Assembly (NCBI GenBank): GCA_012520645.1
Contig: JAAYNV010000038.1
Coordinates: 1-64,000, forward strand
Direction: 5' to 3'
Length of the DNA: 64,000 bases
Source of the DNA: Clostridiales bacterium
Lineage (GTDB): Bacteria > Bacillota > Clostridia > Lachnospirales > Lachnospiraceae
How positions within the stretch are numbered: position 1 is the stretch's first letter; each line of letters opens with the position of its first letter. This document shows, in pieces, positions 28,415 to 36,200 of this stretch. A program made the position numbers and the translations under genes. The notes under the pieces are model-generated. The model was given only the letters and a program-made list of their open reading frames with translations, was not told where the DNA came from and searched no databases.

Positions 28415-29548
28415 ATGAATTTTTCTTTCCATAAAAAACAACTTGCCGAATGGATCTTCTGGTTTGCTTTTGTATGCGAAATTATGGTTTTTGCAGTCAA
28501 AAAATTCGATATAAAGCTGCCTTATGAAAGTATGATACTCCGACTGCTCTGCCTAATTTTCTGTATCAAAATACTTTTGACAGACTATACAAAAAAAGAA
28601 TGGGGTTTTATGATTGTCTGCGGAGTAATCGGTGTTCTGGCTTATTTTGCTTCCGGCAGAGGCATTGATGTTTTCTTCCGCGCTTCTATGATGATCTTTG
28701 CCTCCAAAAATATTTCCAGAGAAAAAGCCCTAAAGTTTCTCTTTTATACTCTGGCAATTACCTACGGTTGGACCATATTACAAAGTCTGATTGGTCTGGA
28801 GCCGTTATACACTACCGAGAACTTCGGTCGGGGTGGTATTGAGACCCGCTACGTTTTTGGCTTCTCCCATGCCAACACACTGCATTTCTCCTTATGGTCA
28901 CTTATGGTCCTTTTTATCTATCTTTATCATGAGAAGCTGCGACCATGGCACTATGGCATTCTGACCGCCTTTGCACTGGTTTTGACCTATTTGACCCGTT
29001 CCCGCACAGGCGGTGCTCTGATGCTTCTGACACTGGCTATGTATTTTTGTTATTATCATTCAACATATATCAAACAGCATAAAAAACTGTTTTTCTATAT
29101 CGGCGGATTCACTTTGCTTGCTGCACTTGCATTTTCTGCCTTTGTTATCATCTGGGGACCTGATCCAATACTTAGGCTGGATTCATTTCTTACCGGGCGA
29201 ATTGCAAAGGCATATCACGGAGTGCGCCATGCCAATCCCCCGTTGGTACTGAGCCTATTTTCACAACAGGGAAATGTTCCCTATATCGATATGGGATTTG
29301 TACGGTTGCTCTATTCCTTTGGAATCATTCCTACGCTGTTTTATATTGCCGCGCATCTGTCCATTCTCATCGATGATTACCAAAATGATCATTATAAAAG
29401 TACAATTTTCCTAATTGGTCTGATTATCTTAACTGTTATTGAAGCGCAACAGGTCAACTGTGATATTGCCTATAATTTTACCCTGATTATGTTGTTTGAT
29501 CGCTGGTATCGGATATTTCAAAAAGGAGCTGTGCCTTCGGCTGATTAA
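28415..29548 (+). CDS. Wzy-like O-antigen polymerase/ligase family protein
   Basis: A 377-residue polytopic membrane protein, with about ten helices. The stretch RYVFGFSHANTLHFSLWSLM and LTYLTRSRTGGALML match Wzy-like proteins of Gram-positive capsule loci. A large loop (RLDSFLTGRIAKAYHGVRHAN) follows. The open frame begins at an ATG at 28382, but that lies inside a palindrome without a ribosome site. The ATG at 28415 has GGAGA five bases before it and is chosen. It pairs with the GtrII-like gene upstream and ends inside a terminator hairpin. It is the second Wzy-like protein in the window. Confidence 0.72.
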   Translation: MNFSFHKKQLAEWIFWFAFVCEIMVFAVKKFDIKLPYESMILRLLCLIFCIKILLTDYTKKEWGFMIVCGVIGVLAYFASGRGIDVFFRASMMIFASKNISREKALKFLFYTLAITYGWTILQSLIGLEPLYTTENFGRGGIETRYVFGFSHANTLHFSLWSLMVLFIYLYHEKLRPWHYGILTAFALVLTYLTRSRTGGALMLLTLAMYFCYYHSTYIKQHKKLFFYIGGFTLLAALAFSAFVIIWGPDPILRLDSFLTGRIAKAYHGVRHANPPLVLSLFSQQGNVPYIDMGFVRLLYSFGIIPTLFYIAAHLSILIDDYQNDHYKSTIFLIGLIILTVIEAQQVNCDIAYNFTLIMLFDRWYRIFQKGAVPSAD

Positions 29549-29564
29549 GCCGGAGCACAGCCCC
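29525..29564. terminator. Bidirectional rho-independent terminator
   Basis: Arms GGAGCTGTGC and GCACAGCCCC, with an inner TTCGGCT/AGCCGGA stem and a five-base loop. The stop codon at 29546-29548 lies in the loop. On the minus strand it is followed by TTTTTG, so it mainly ends the gene at 29611; it may also serve the plus-strand pair. Confidence 0.7.
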
Positions 29565-29610
29565 TTCTGTATTCCACACTGCTTTTAATAATACTATATT
29601 ATACTCAAGT

Positions 29611-30567
29611 TTACCAGTAACAGCCGCCTTCCACCTTTCCGGCCTCTCTCATTTTTTCATTTTCTCCTGGTCTGACCCAATACTCATTATATAACTTTGA
29701 AATCACCTCATGCTCATCCCAACGTTTTCCTTTGATACCAAACAAAAGCTGCAATGCACCTCCGACATGGACTGCCATCTTTCCAACCTTCTTCAGCTTT
29801 ACAGAAAGCGGAAGTCCATAAGCTCCGCATCCGATCAGTGCCACGTCAAACTCTTTCTTTAATGCCTCCTGATACATATATTCCAATGCCTCAAACCAGT
29901 CCTGAAAGCGTTCATCTTTTTCTCCGGCTAAAGTCTGGACTGCTTTTAAAGTACAGATTTCAAATTCCGGCAATACATTTGAATCACGAAATAAATGCTC
30001 TCTCTTTTTGAACTGACTTTCGATTGTATCTGCAAATGGATGAATTACCAGTACTCTTTTTCCTTCCAAAGCTCTTGTCCATGGCTGTATAAAATAATAT
30101 GGTTCAAACATTCTAAGTTCAAACAGCTTTGCCTGCGGCAGATACTCGTCTGCAATCTCTCCCTGCAAAACAATGTTCCACATTCCAAGCGCATCTATCT
30201 CCGGACAGCACTCCATATATAATTCCTGAAAGGGATATAACAGTTCTTTATCCTGTGGGAAAAAACCTGAGAGCATAGCGATACGCTCCGCCGTCCGCTC
30301 CGATACTCCTCCTGCTTTTCCCCCTGCTTTTGTATACAAAACATCGCAGATCGTCTTTAGCTCCGTGCCGCCAAATCTGCCTGCCACAAAAGGCTTGCCC
30401 TCCATAATCTTCTCATACAGCCACTGATTTCCTTCCTCAGCTGCGGCAATCTTCCGCTTTGTATGAATGCCGAAAATTTCTCTTTTTATGAGTCTGCCAG
30501 CCACAGCGTTTGTATAATATTTTAAATATCCGATATGATATCGTTTTCGGAATGTTTTATTATCCAT
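29611..30567 (-). CDS. Putative GT-D fold glycosyltransferase
   Basis: The protein of about 318 residues has AGRFGGTELKTI near the N-terminus, then IHPFADTI, then VALIGCGAYGLPLSVKLKKVGK, and AVHVGGALQLLFGIKGKRWD near the C-terminus. This set is seen in GT-D-like proteins of glycan loci, where the early RFG(G/D) motif would hold the sugar nucleotide. No membrane segments are present. The ATG at 30567 has AAAGGA before it, while an earlier in-frame ATG at 30612 has no such site. It has its own promoter and terminator, so it is a single-gene unit between the agr genes and the GtrII-Wzy pair. Confidence 0.5.
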   Translation of the reverse strand: MDNKTFRKRYHIGYLKYYTNAVAGRLIKREIFGIHTKRKIAAAEEGNQWLYEKIMEGKPFVAGRFGGTELKTICDVLYTKAGGKAGGVSERTAERIAMLSGFFPQDKELLYPFQELYMECCPEIDALGMWNIVLQGEIADEYLPQAKLFELRMFEPYYFIQPWTRALEGKRVLVIHPFADTIESQFKKREHLFRDSNVLPEFEICTLKAVQTLAGEKDERFQDWFEALEYMYQEALKKEFDVALIGCGAYGLPLSVKLKKVGKMAVHVGGALQLLFGIKGKRWDEHEVISKLYNEYWVRPGENEKMREAGKVEGGCYW

Positions 30568-30602
30568 TATTTTTATTCCTTTCACTTTTACATTACCATT
30601 AG

Positions 30603-30632
30603 ATAATACCACTTGTTCCGACTTGCAGGCAA
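30603..30632 (-). promoter_or_regulatory. Promoter of the GT-D-like gene
   Basis: Minus-strand TTGCCT (30632-30627), 18 bases, TATTAT (30608-30603), about 36 bases before the ATG at 30567. The -35 box is identical to that proposed at 14870. Confidence 0.5.
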
Positions 30633-30668
30633 CCCTTAGATCATGCTCGATGAATACAAAACAAAGAA

Positions 30669-30689
30669 GAGACAGCCAGAAACTGTCTC
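30669..30689 (-). terminator. Terminator of the agr operon
   Basis: GAGACAG / CTGTCTC arms with a seven-base loop, followed on the minus strand by a T-rich stretch (TTCTTTGTTTT). It lies 60 bases after the agrD stop. Confidence 0.6.
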
Positions 30690-30750
30690 CTCCCGATCCG
30701 CGATTTTGTTTGTAGTTACTTTTTTGTTGCTGAATTTCCTGCCTTTCTTT

Positions 30751-30906
30751 TTAGAACCTTCTAAGCTGCTTTAACTCGCCCGGCATTTCATCCTGATAAG
30801 CATACATCGGACACATCCGGTTGATTGCAACGGTCGAAAGAACCAGTGCAATGCTCGCCAATGTGGACAGGCTGCATCTGGTCATAAACTGCTTCCATTT
30901 ATTCAT
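30751..30906 (-). CDS. agrD: Cyclic lactone autoinducer peptide precursor (AgrD-like)
   Basis: A 51-residue peptide with the AgrD plan. The N-terminal helix (MNKWKQFMTRCSLSTLASIA, then LVLSTVAINR) would hold it at the membrane. A conserved core follows, RMCPMYAYQDEMPGELKQL. Cys32 would form the thiolactone. By analogy to CLWFT followed by HQPEEP in Clostridium perfringens, the ring would be Cys32-Ala36 (CPMYA), cut just before Tyr37; a ring ending at Tyr37 is also possible. The charged C-terminal part with MPGELK matches AgrD tails removed by AgrB. The ATG follows AGGGGGTGAG. It lies 88 bases after agrB and has its own strong promoter. It is too short for standard ORF lists. Confidence 0.88.
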   Translation of the reverse strand: MNKWKQFMTRCSLSTLASIALVLSTVAINRMCPMYAYQDEMPGELKQLRRF

Positions 30907-30934
30907 ATTTCTCACCCCCTCTTACTTCTCCCCT

Positions 30935-30994
30935 ATTATAACTTAAAAAAAAGAAAAAATTCTCAACTTGTAAGATTTTGACATTTATATGTAA
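30935..30994 (-). promoter_or_regulatory. agrD promoter with LytTR-type direct repeats
   Basis: On the minus strand: TTACATAT (30994-30987) and TTACAAGT (30973-30966), start to start 21 bases, on one face of the helix as in AgrA sites. A -35 TTGAGA (30966-30961) abuts the second repeat, then an unusually long 20-base spacer and a perfect TATAAT (30940-30935). Long spacers and repeats touching the -35 are the hallmark of AgrA-dependent promoters in staphylococci. The start of agrD is 28 bases from the -10 box. Confidence 0.6.
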
Positions 30995-31594
30995 TTATTT
31001 GTCAAAAACGCCCTCTTGCTTCCCCATGCAAAGGAACATCATTTCCTGAAAAACAGCAATGAAAACAGCAGACGCTTCCTGTTGGAAATTTATAATTTGT
31101 AACACCAGATACAAAATAACTTCAATCCCCAAAACTCCGATTGTCCGTTTTCTATACACTTGATATTCTACCGAATCCACCCTTCTGTTCGGTGTATCAA
31201 TCGGTGCAAGAAAAAATATTGCCACACTGCTCACCCCAAAGAGAACATTCTGCCCCCATATCGGCAACATCCTGACCTCCTGCTTTAGAAGCAGTGAAAT
31301 AAAAAATACACAGCCTGTCGTCACCAAAAAGCAGGTATGTCTGCTCTTCAAATGAAATCCCCCTGCCGATACCCGTAGGAGTGTAAAGCAGACGAGATAC
31401 CACAGCAGAAGCCAGACATTCCGGGTCACAAAGGCGATCGTGCAGTAGGTCAGGATATAAAGGAGTACATATCCGATCTGTGCAATGCCATATTGATAGA
31501 TCACCCGATCCTCTTTTGGAATAATTCCATGCTCAATCAGCATCTGCGCCATTTTTTCAGTTTTTTGTTCATACCATTTTTTTATTCGTTCCAT
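30995..31594 (-). CDS. agrB: Accessory gene regulator B (AgrB), peptide-processing membrane protease
   Basis: AgrB cuts the AgrD precursor and joins the cysteine to the new C-terminus to make a cyclic lactone. The 199-residue protein has LLRVSAGGFHLKSRHTCF at residues 72-89, with His81 and Cys88 seven residues apart, matching the catalytic His/Cys pair of the family. Around it are several hydrophobic segments. It lies just after the kinase gene (31 bases) and just before the agrD promoter. All parts of a complete agr circuit are thus present. Confidence 0.93.
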   Translation of the reverse strand: MERIKKWYEQKTEKMAQMLIEHGIIPKEDRVIYQYGIAQIGYVLLYILTYCTIAFVTRNVWLLLWYLVCFTLLRVSAGGFHLKSRHTCFLVTTGCVFFISLLLKQEVRMLPIWGQNVLFGVSSVAIFFLAPIDTPNRRVDSVEYQVYRKRTIGVLGIEVILYLVLQIINFQQEASAVFIAVFQEMMFLCMGKQEGVFDK

Positions 31595-31625
31595 TTTACC
31601 ACCTAATGTTTATCTGCCGGAGGCA

Positions 31626-32879
31626 TCATGTGCAAAGCACATGATACAATATCATCTCTGTTATGTACTTTTCCCCACGATCCTCTGTACGAAGAACTCC
31701 GTTATATTTTTCTACAATATTTCTTACACTGATCATCCCATAACCATGACCTTTTTTATTTTCCTTGGAGGTTTTGCCGATTCCGCCCTTTTTACTCCTG
31801 CTTTTACTGTTTTCCAGTAAAATAAAGAGATTACAGCCCTTCGTTTCCATAATCAGATGAAGATACTTTTCTTCGGCTTTTTGACATGCCTCTATCGCAT
31901 TATCCAGAATATTGCCCAGTAAAATTCCTATTTCACCGCTCTCCATTTGCAGTTTGGCAGGAATCTCTATTTTCTGCTCCACTTTAATCTGATTCTGTTC
32001 TGCCATTTCAAATTTGACCTTACATATACCGTTCACGATCTGGTTGCCGGTATATATTCTCTCATTCTGAGGAACTATCTCTCCAAGGGCAAGCCGGATA
32101 CTTTCTTTCATCTTTTCCAAGTCATCCAACTCACAGATTGCATTCAGACGGTTTTTCATATCATGACGAATTCTTAAAATCTTCTGATTGACCTCTTCCA
32201 GTTCTTTGAAATGCGCCTCTTTCCAGTTGACTTCCTGCAGCAGCATTTCCTGTTCGTAATTTAGCCGCATCATTTTATTCATTTTTTCCATTAACAGAAA
32301 TAACATAAAATGAATCAGTGCAAAAACGGACAACAGCAAAATAATTCCTGTATAATTAAAGTTTCTCGTCGAACCGCCTGCATTTAGCAATATACATCCT
32401 AATACGCAAATAAAAAGTACCAATGCTAAAATAGCGGTTGTTCCAGCGGGCAGTTCTCTCTGTGCCTCCCTTTTCATAGAGCAAAAAATGTTCACCATGA
32501 AATAAATTATCAGTACATAAAGTACTTTCAGCAGAACTAAACTAACTACATCCATTTCAGTCTGGGATAGCAGTTTGAAAAAGAATACGGCAAGAACGTC
32601 AGAACCCATACATAGCCCCCAATAGAACAATGCCATGAGAATCCTATTTCTAGTCCTGCCTTCAAACCACATGCCTGTTGCCAATATATATACAATACCT
32701 GAAATTATATTGATAATGGGCACTCCTAAACTATTTGTCCACGTTATTCCCGCTACAGCCACCACACTATACAAAACCCAACACACCCTGTTCTGATATC
32801 TTGGTTTTCCCTGCAGTTCCCGGAAATACTTTACCAGAATGAGATAATCGACGATATTGATTACGAGCTCCATTGCCAT
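31626..32879 (-). CDS. agrC: AgrC-like sensor histidine kinase (GHKL)
   Basis: Senses the cyclic peptide outside the cell and phosphorylates the LytTR regulator. The first 200 residues hold six or seven hydrophobic segments. His239 in ILRIRHDMKNRL is the likely phosphorylation site, followed by the N box GILLGNILDNAIEA (Asn324 and Asn328) and the G box GHGYGMISVRNIVEKYNG around residue 380. This is the AgrC/ComD-type (HPK10) plan. It overlaps the regulator gene by 19 bases. An internal ATG at 32873 is also a possible start. Confidence 0.9.
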   Translation of the reverse strand: MAMELVINIVDYLILVKYFRELQGKPRYQNRVCWVLYSVVAVAGITWTNSLGVPIINIISGIVYILATGMWFEGRTRNRILMALFYWGLCMGSDVLAVFFFKLLSQTEMDVVSLVLLKVLYVLIIYFMVNIFCSMKREAQRELPAGTTAILALVLFICVLGCILLNAGGSTRNFNYTGIILLLSVFALIHFMLFLLMEKMNKMMRLNYEQEMLLQEVNWKEAHFKELEEVNQKILRIRHDMKNRLNAICELDDLEKMKESIRLALGEIVPQNERIYTGNQIVNGICKVKFEMAEQNQIKVEQKIEIPAKLQMESGEIGILLGNILDNAIEACQKAEEKYLHLIMETKGCNLFILLENSKSRSKKGGIGKTSKENKKGHGYGMISVRNIVEKYNGVLRTEDRGEKYITEMILYHVLCT

Positions 32880-33583
32880 ACTTCCCCACTCAAATATTTT
32901 AAATGTTTTTCCTTCACTTCTTTTAGCTGCTTGCGGGTAATATTTATATTCATTCCATTGCTCATACAGATAATCTGTCCCTTGATTTCAGCAACATATT
33001 TCAGATTGACAATACAGGAATAGCTGACACGTGCAAACTGTCTGTCATTTAACTGTTCCATCACCTCATCCATTTTCATATAGGTATAAAGCACGCCATC
33101 CTTTTGCGTATAAATTTCTATCTGCCTGCAGTTTTTCTGAAACAGATAAATTCTCTCCGCATTGAGTCCATAACGAACCTTGTTAAAATTGTAATAGAAA
33201 ATCCTTCCCTGTTTTTCCAGTGTCTTCTTGACTCTGCACATCAGCTTGTCCATTCGATCTCTGGTAACCGACTTGACGATATAATCAAATACGTTAATAT
33301 CAAAAATATCATACACATATCCGGGATGCCCGGTAAGAAATACTATCAGGCATTGCTCATCTCTGCGGCGGATTTCTCTTGCCAGATCAGTTCCTTTAAT
33401 ATCACCCAGTTCTATATCCAGAAAATACAGGTGATACAGATCTTCCTGACAATTAATATAACCGAACAGATCGCTTCCCTTATAAAAAACATCGATATCC
33501 ACACTGAAGGGAAGTGCCTCCAAATACCGTTCCAATTTTTCTACATCTTTTACCGAATCATCACAAATTGCTATTCTTATCAT
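32861..33583 (-). CDS. agrA: LytTR-family response regulator (AgrA-like)
   Basis: 240 residues. The receiver domain has IAICDDS at 4-10 and the acceptor Asp56 in YFLDIEL. After HPGYVYDIF comes a LytTR DNA-binding domain from about residue 140 (NKVRYGLNAERIYLFQK to KQLKEVKEKHLKYL) with FARVSYSCIVNLKYV. LytTR regulators bind two direct repeats about one helix turn pair apart, and such repeats occur at 30966-30994 and 34537-34564. It is co-transcribed with the kinase and lies 14 bases after the XRE gene. Confidence 0.9.
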   Translation of the reverse strand: MIRIAICDDSVKDVEKLERYLEALPFSVDIDVFYKGSDLFGYINCQEDLYHLYFLDIELGDIKGTDLAREIRRRDEQCLIVFLTGHPGYVYDIFDINVFDYIVKSVTRDRMDKLMCRVKKTLEKQGRIFYYNFNKVRYGLNAERIYLFQKNCRQIEIYTQKDGVLYTYMKMDEVMEQLNDRQFARVSYSCIVNLKYVAEIKGQIICMSNGMNINITRKQLKEVKEKHLKYLSGEVWQWSS

Positions 33584-33597
33584 CTTTTGACTGCCCT

Positions 33598-33936
33598 TTA
33601 CTCACTTTCCTGTTCAACCTGAAGAAAAAGCTGCATATATCTCAGAAACTTTTTTCTCTGTTTGACCGGACAGCTATGATAAAGTTCTAATAGTTCCTCA
33701 TCCAGAATTTCCTTCTGTACATCTTCCTTCAGATTATCCACCAGCAGCTGATTTGGTGATATATTCAGTGCTTCCGAAATATCCACACAACACTCAAGGC
33801 TCATCTGCGTTTTTGCATTCTCCAGATTTCCTATGTGCTTTGCCGTCTTTTCAACCGCCTCTGCCAGTTGCTCCTGTGTCCAGCCCTTTGCTTTTCTGTA
33901 TTTTCTGATCTGACTTCCAACCTTGACCCAATCCAT
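33598..33936 (-). CDS. XRE-family transcriptional regulator
   Basis: A 112-residue protein with an N-terminal Cro/CI-type helix-turn-helix: GSQIRKYRKAKGWTQEQLAEAVEKTAKHIGNLENA, then CVDISEALNISPNQLL. The C-terminal half is acidic and may form a dimer helix. It is the first gene of the agr operon, so it probably tunes that operon. The ATG at 33936 follows GAGGTGA. A perfect CACAAT-T-ATTGTG palindrome 39 bases before its start is a candidate operator. Confidence 0.85.
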   Translation of the reverse strand: MDWVKVGSQIRKYRKAKGWTQEQLAEAVEKTAKHIGNLENAKTQMSLECCVDISEALNISPNQLLVDNLKEDVQKEILDEELLELYHSCPVKQRKKFLRYMQLFLQVEQESE

Positions 33937-33974
33937 CGGCTCACCTCATTTCTCTAATATCCATATTTTACCAA

Positions 33975-33987
33975 CACAATTATTGTG
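33975..33987. promoter_or_regulatory. Palindromic operator candidate for the XRE regulator
   Basis: CACAAT T ATTGTG, 13 bases, perfect dyad, next to a TAAAAT that could be the -10 box of the agr operon. XRE proteins often bind such sites to limit their own expression. Confidence 0.4.
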
Positions 33988-34045
33988 CATAGAAGGAATT
34001 AGGGAAAGGATAGCCTTTCTCTGGGTTATATTTTCTTTGAATAAT

Positions 34046-34084
34046 AAATGTGCTTATGAAAGTCTCAGCTTCATAAGCACATTT
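34046..34084. terminator. Perfect hairpin, likely terminator
   Basis: Fifteen-base arms (AAATGTGCTTATGAA and its complement) with a nine-base loop. It lies between the 89-residue gene and the agr operon and would end the former. Only AT-rich flanks, not a long T run, follow. Confidence 0.6.
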
Positions 34085-34175
34085 ACCTCATACAGGATCC
34101 ATGAGTTTACTTTATTTGATAATCCCCTTTTTTACAAGATGTTTTTTATCACGTGAAAAGGTCCCTTCTCCCTTT

Positions 34176-34445
34176 TCAGCTATAGTAGTGTGGTTCTGTC
34201 TTCTCACGTCCAAACAGAAAAGCGTTTTCTTCCGAATATAACATCTGCTCCATTTTCGATACCATACGCCGGAAATCACTTACCAGTTCCGCAAACTGTC
34301 TGGATAATATGACTAACTTCTCACCATCACTCCTTCCTTCTTCCTGATGAATCAACCAGTCCATGTTCTTCATGTCCGCTTCCACTTCACCGCGAAGATT
34401 CATCAGTATCCATTTGTCCTTTCCATCCAAATTCCAGTACGGCAT
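34176..34445 (-). CDS. Small hypothetical protein, 89 residues
   Basis: I do not recognise the family. The protein is hydrophilic and probably helical (EKLVILSRQFAELVSDFRRMVSKMEQML looks like an amphipathic helix), with aromatic ends (MPYWNLDGKDKW and EPHYYS). It has no signal peptide, membrane segment or cysteine. A perfect AAGGAGG ribosome site lies before the ATG, and a hairpin terminator lies after the stop, so it is a real gene. Upstream direct repeats have the same form and spacing as those before agrD, so it may be part of the agr regulon. Confidence 0.7.
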   Translation of the reverse strand: MPYWNLDGKDKWILMNLRGEVEADMKNMDWLIHQEEGRSDGEKLVILSRQFAELVSDFRRMVSKMEQMLYSEENAFLFGREKTEPHYYS

Positions 34446-34504
34446 ATTCTTTTTGTCCTCCTTTTACACAAAACTCTATGTTTAACTCCCCAAAAACCAT
34501 GAAT

Positions 34505-34564
34505 AATATAACATAATATATACATAAAAAACGTTTATATGTAAAAATTAGCATTTATATGTAA
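34505..34564 (-). promoter_or_regulatory. LytTR-type direct repeats and promoter before the 89-residue gene
   Basis: Minus strand TTACATAT at 34564-34557 and again at 34544-34537, 20 bases apart. A TATATT (34510-34505) lies 34 bases from the start of the second repeat; at agrD the same distance is 33. The -35 region is poor (TAAACG), as expected for an activator-dependent promoter. The same repeats are directly before the -35 of the divergent GtrII-like gene and could act on both. Confidence 0.5.
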
Positions 34565-34568
34565 AATA

Positions 34569-34598
34569 TTGCAAAACATGTTAATGTTGTGTTAAGAT
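34569..34598 (+). promoter_or_regulatory. Promoter of the GtrII-like gene at 34664
   Basis: TTGCAA (34569-34574), 18 bases, TAAGAT (34593-34598), weak boxes placed right after the direct repeats. The leader is about 60 bases and ends in AGGAGG before the ATG. Confidence 0.4.
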
Positions 34599-34663
34599 AT
34601 CCACCTTGATTTGGCATATATTCCAGTGTTAAAATAAGTTATCATTCACATACAGGAGGAACC

Positions 34664-36187
34664 ATGCTTCCAGAACACTTTTTTGAAAAAATACAAAAAA
34701 AAATAAAACCGGAGTGGCGCTTTGCTTTCCTAAGTACCTTTGGTCTTGGATTTCTTATCCACTTATACCGGTTAGTAAATCCTCTTCTTACCTGGGATTC
34801 TCTTTATAATTTTCATGACCCGCAGAACACGATTCATCTGGGGCGCTGCTTTCTGACGCTCACCTGCGGTATCAGCTCCTACTATGACCTTCCGACCGTG
34901 AACGGACTCTTATCTCTGCTATATATCGCTTTGACCGCGGTATGTCTCTCGGAGATTTTCGAAATTCGAAGCAGACTTTCGTTGTTTTTAATGTCCGGTA
35001 TTCTGGCATCCTTTCCGACTGCCGCCTCTACGCTGTTGTATATGTATACAGCAGACGGTTATTTTCTTGCCATGCTGCTTGCCGCACTTGCGGTACTGGT
35101 TACCTTAAAATACCGCCATGGTCTTTTCGCCGGTATGGTGCTTCTCTGCATCAGCTACGGCTCCTATCAGGCATACATTTCCTATGCGGTGATGCTGATT
35201 CTGGTCTGGAGTATCCTGCAGCTTCTCTATGAAAAAACTGCGTTAAAGGACTTTTTTCAAAAGATTGGACGCTTTGTCCTCATGGGGGGATGCGGCACTG
35301 CACTGTATCTGATCAGTTTTAAACTGCTTTCCGCTTTGGAACATATACAGGCAAGCGACTATCAGGGTGTTTCCACCATGAAACTCCCCGGTATTTCCGA
35401 CCTGCTCCATGCGGTTCCATCCGCACTGACGGAATTTATTTATTTCTTTTTCGGTCCGTTAAGCCGTATCAATCTGTTTAAAATATTAAATGTGCTTCTG
35501 TTTGTTCTGCTGTTCCTTCTGTTTATACTTGGGCTTGCAGCAGACCGGCTTTGGAAGGACAGACTCCGGTTGCTGCTTCTGGTAATATGTTATGTACTTC
35601 TTCCATTTGGCTGCTGCATCATCTATTTTGTCACACCGGATGTAAAGTATCATATGTTGATGATGATGGGCTTCAGCCTGATCTATCTGCTGCCCATTCT
35701 GCAGTCGGATCGAATATGCCAGACTTCTTTGCATCCTGCTATGGTCTGGACGGTCACTCTCGTAGCGCTGGTTACCGTTTATAATTTTGCTCTGATTGAT
35801 AATATCACTTATCTGCATGCAAAAAAGAGCTATGAACAGACTTATGCTCTGGCTGTCGAAATGGCAGACCGGATCGAGCAGACCGACGGCTTTGAAAATG
35901 TCTCCAAACTGTGCGTTCTCGGTCACTTTGACGATGCGGATTCCATTTCCATCAATTTTCCGCCGAATATGACCGGAATCAAGGAAGGCTATATTGCCAC
36001 AGAACAAAACCACTTTGCCGCCTTCTTAAATACTTATCTTGGCATGGAGCTTAGCGGCTGTACGGAAGAAGAGGCTGTTACCATTGGAAATTCCCCTGAA
36101 AGTCAGTCCATGGCGCTGTGGCCCGCCGCCTCCTCGGTCCGAATCGAAAACGATACTGTAATCATAAAAATTGGTGGAGATTCTTAA
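34664..36187 (+). CDS. GtrII-like polytopic membrane glucosyltransferase (copy 3 of 4)
   Basis: 507 residues, closest in the window to the copy at 26832. It has an acidic loop (TWDSLYNFHD), then NTIHLGRCFLTL, about eleven hydrophobic segments and the shared tail WPAASSVRIENDTVIIKI. The ATG has a perfect AGGAGG. A run of nine A (34695-34703) lies at codons 11-14, so a one-base slip there would remove almost the whole protein. It is a single plus-strand gene between the agr region and the nonulosonate operon, convergent with the latter. Confidence 0.78.
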   Translation: MLPEHFFEKIQKKIKPEWRFAFLSTFGLGFLIHLYRLVNPLLTWDSLYNFHDPQNTIHLGRCFLTLTCGISSYYDLPTVNGLLSLLYIALTAVCLSEIFEIRSRLSLFLMSGILASFPTAASTLLYMYTADGYFLAMLLAALAVLVTLKYRHGLFAGMVLLCISYGSYQAYISYAVMLILVWSILQLLYEKTALKDFFQKIGRFVLMGGCGTALYLISFKLLSALEHIQASDYQGVSTMKLPGISDLLHAVPSALTEFIYFFFGPLSRINLFKILNVLLFVLLFLLFILGLAADRLWKDRLRLLLLVICYVLLPFGCCIIYFVTPDVKYHMLMMMGFSLIYLLPILQSDRICQTSLHPAMVWTVTLVALVTVYNFALIDNITYLHAKKSYEQTYALAVEMADRIEQTDGFENVSKLCVLGHFDDADSISINFPPNMTGIKEGYIATEQNHFAAFLNTYLGMELSGCTEEEAVTIGNSPESQSMALWPAASSVRIENDTVIIKIGGDS

Positions 36188-36200
36188 ATCTCCACCAATT
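36169..36200. terminator. Shared terminator hairpin of two convergent genes
   Basis: Arms AATTGGTGGAGATT (36169-36182) and its complement (36187-36200) around a four-base loop. The stop codons of both genes lie in it, overlapping as TTAA at 36184-36187. It ends both transcripts without any intergenic DNA. Confidence 0.75.

Noticed and set aside
31626-32879. Chemotaxis or classical HisKA sensor
   Set aside because: The His motif RHDMKN and the GHKL order match AgrC-type kinases and there is no HisKA or PAS domain.
34046-34084. Riboswitch-like structure
   Set aside because: It is a single simple hairpin at the end of a gene, not before one, so a terminator is the simpler reading.
35486-36013. 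Minus-strand frame of 175 residues opposite the GtrII-like gene
   Set aside because: Low-complexity shadow of a clear membrane protein on the other strand; no ribosome site or family motif.
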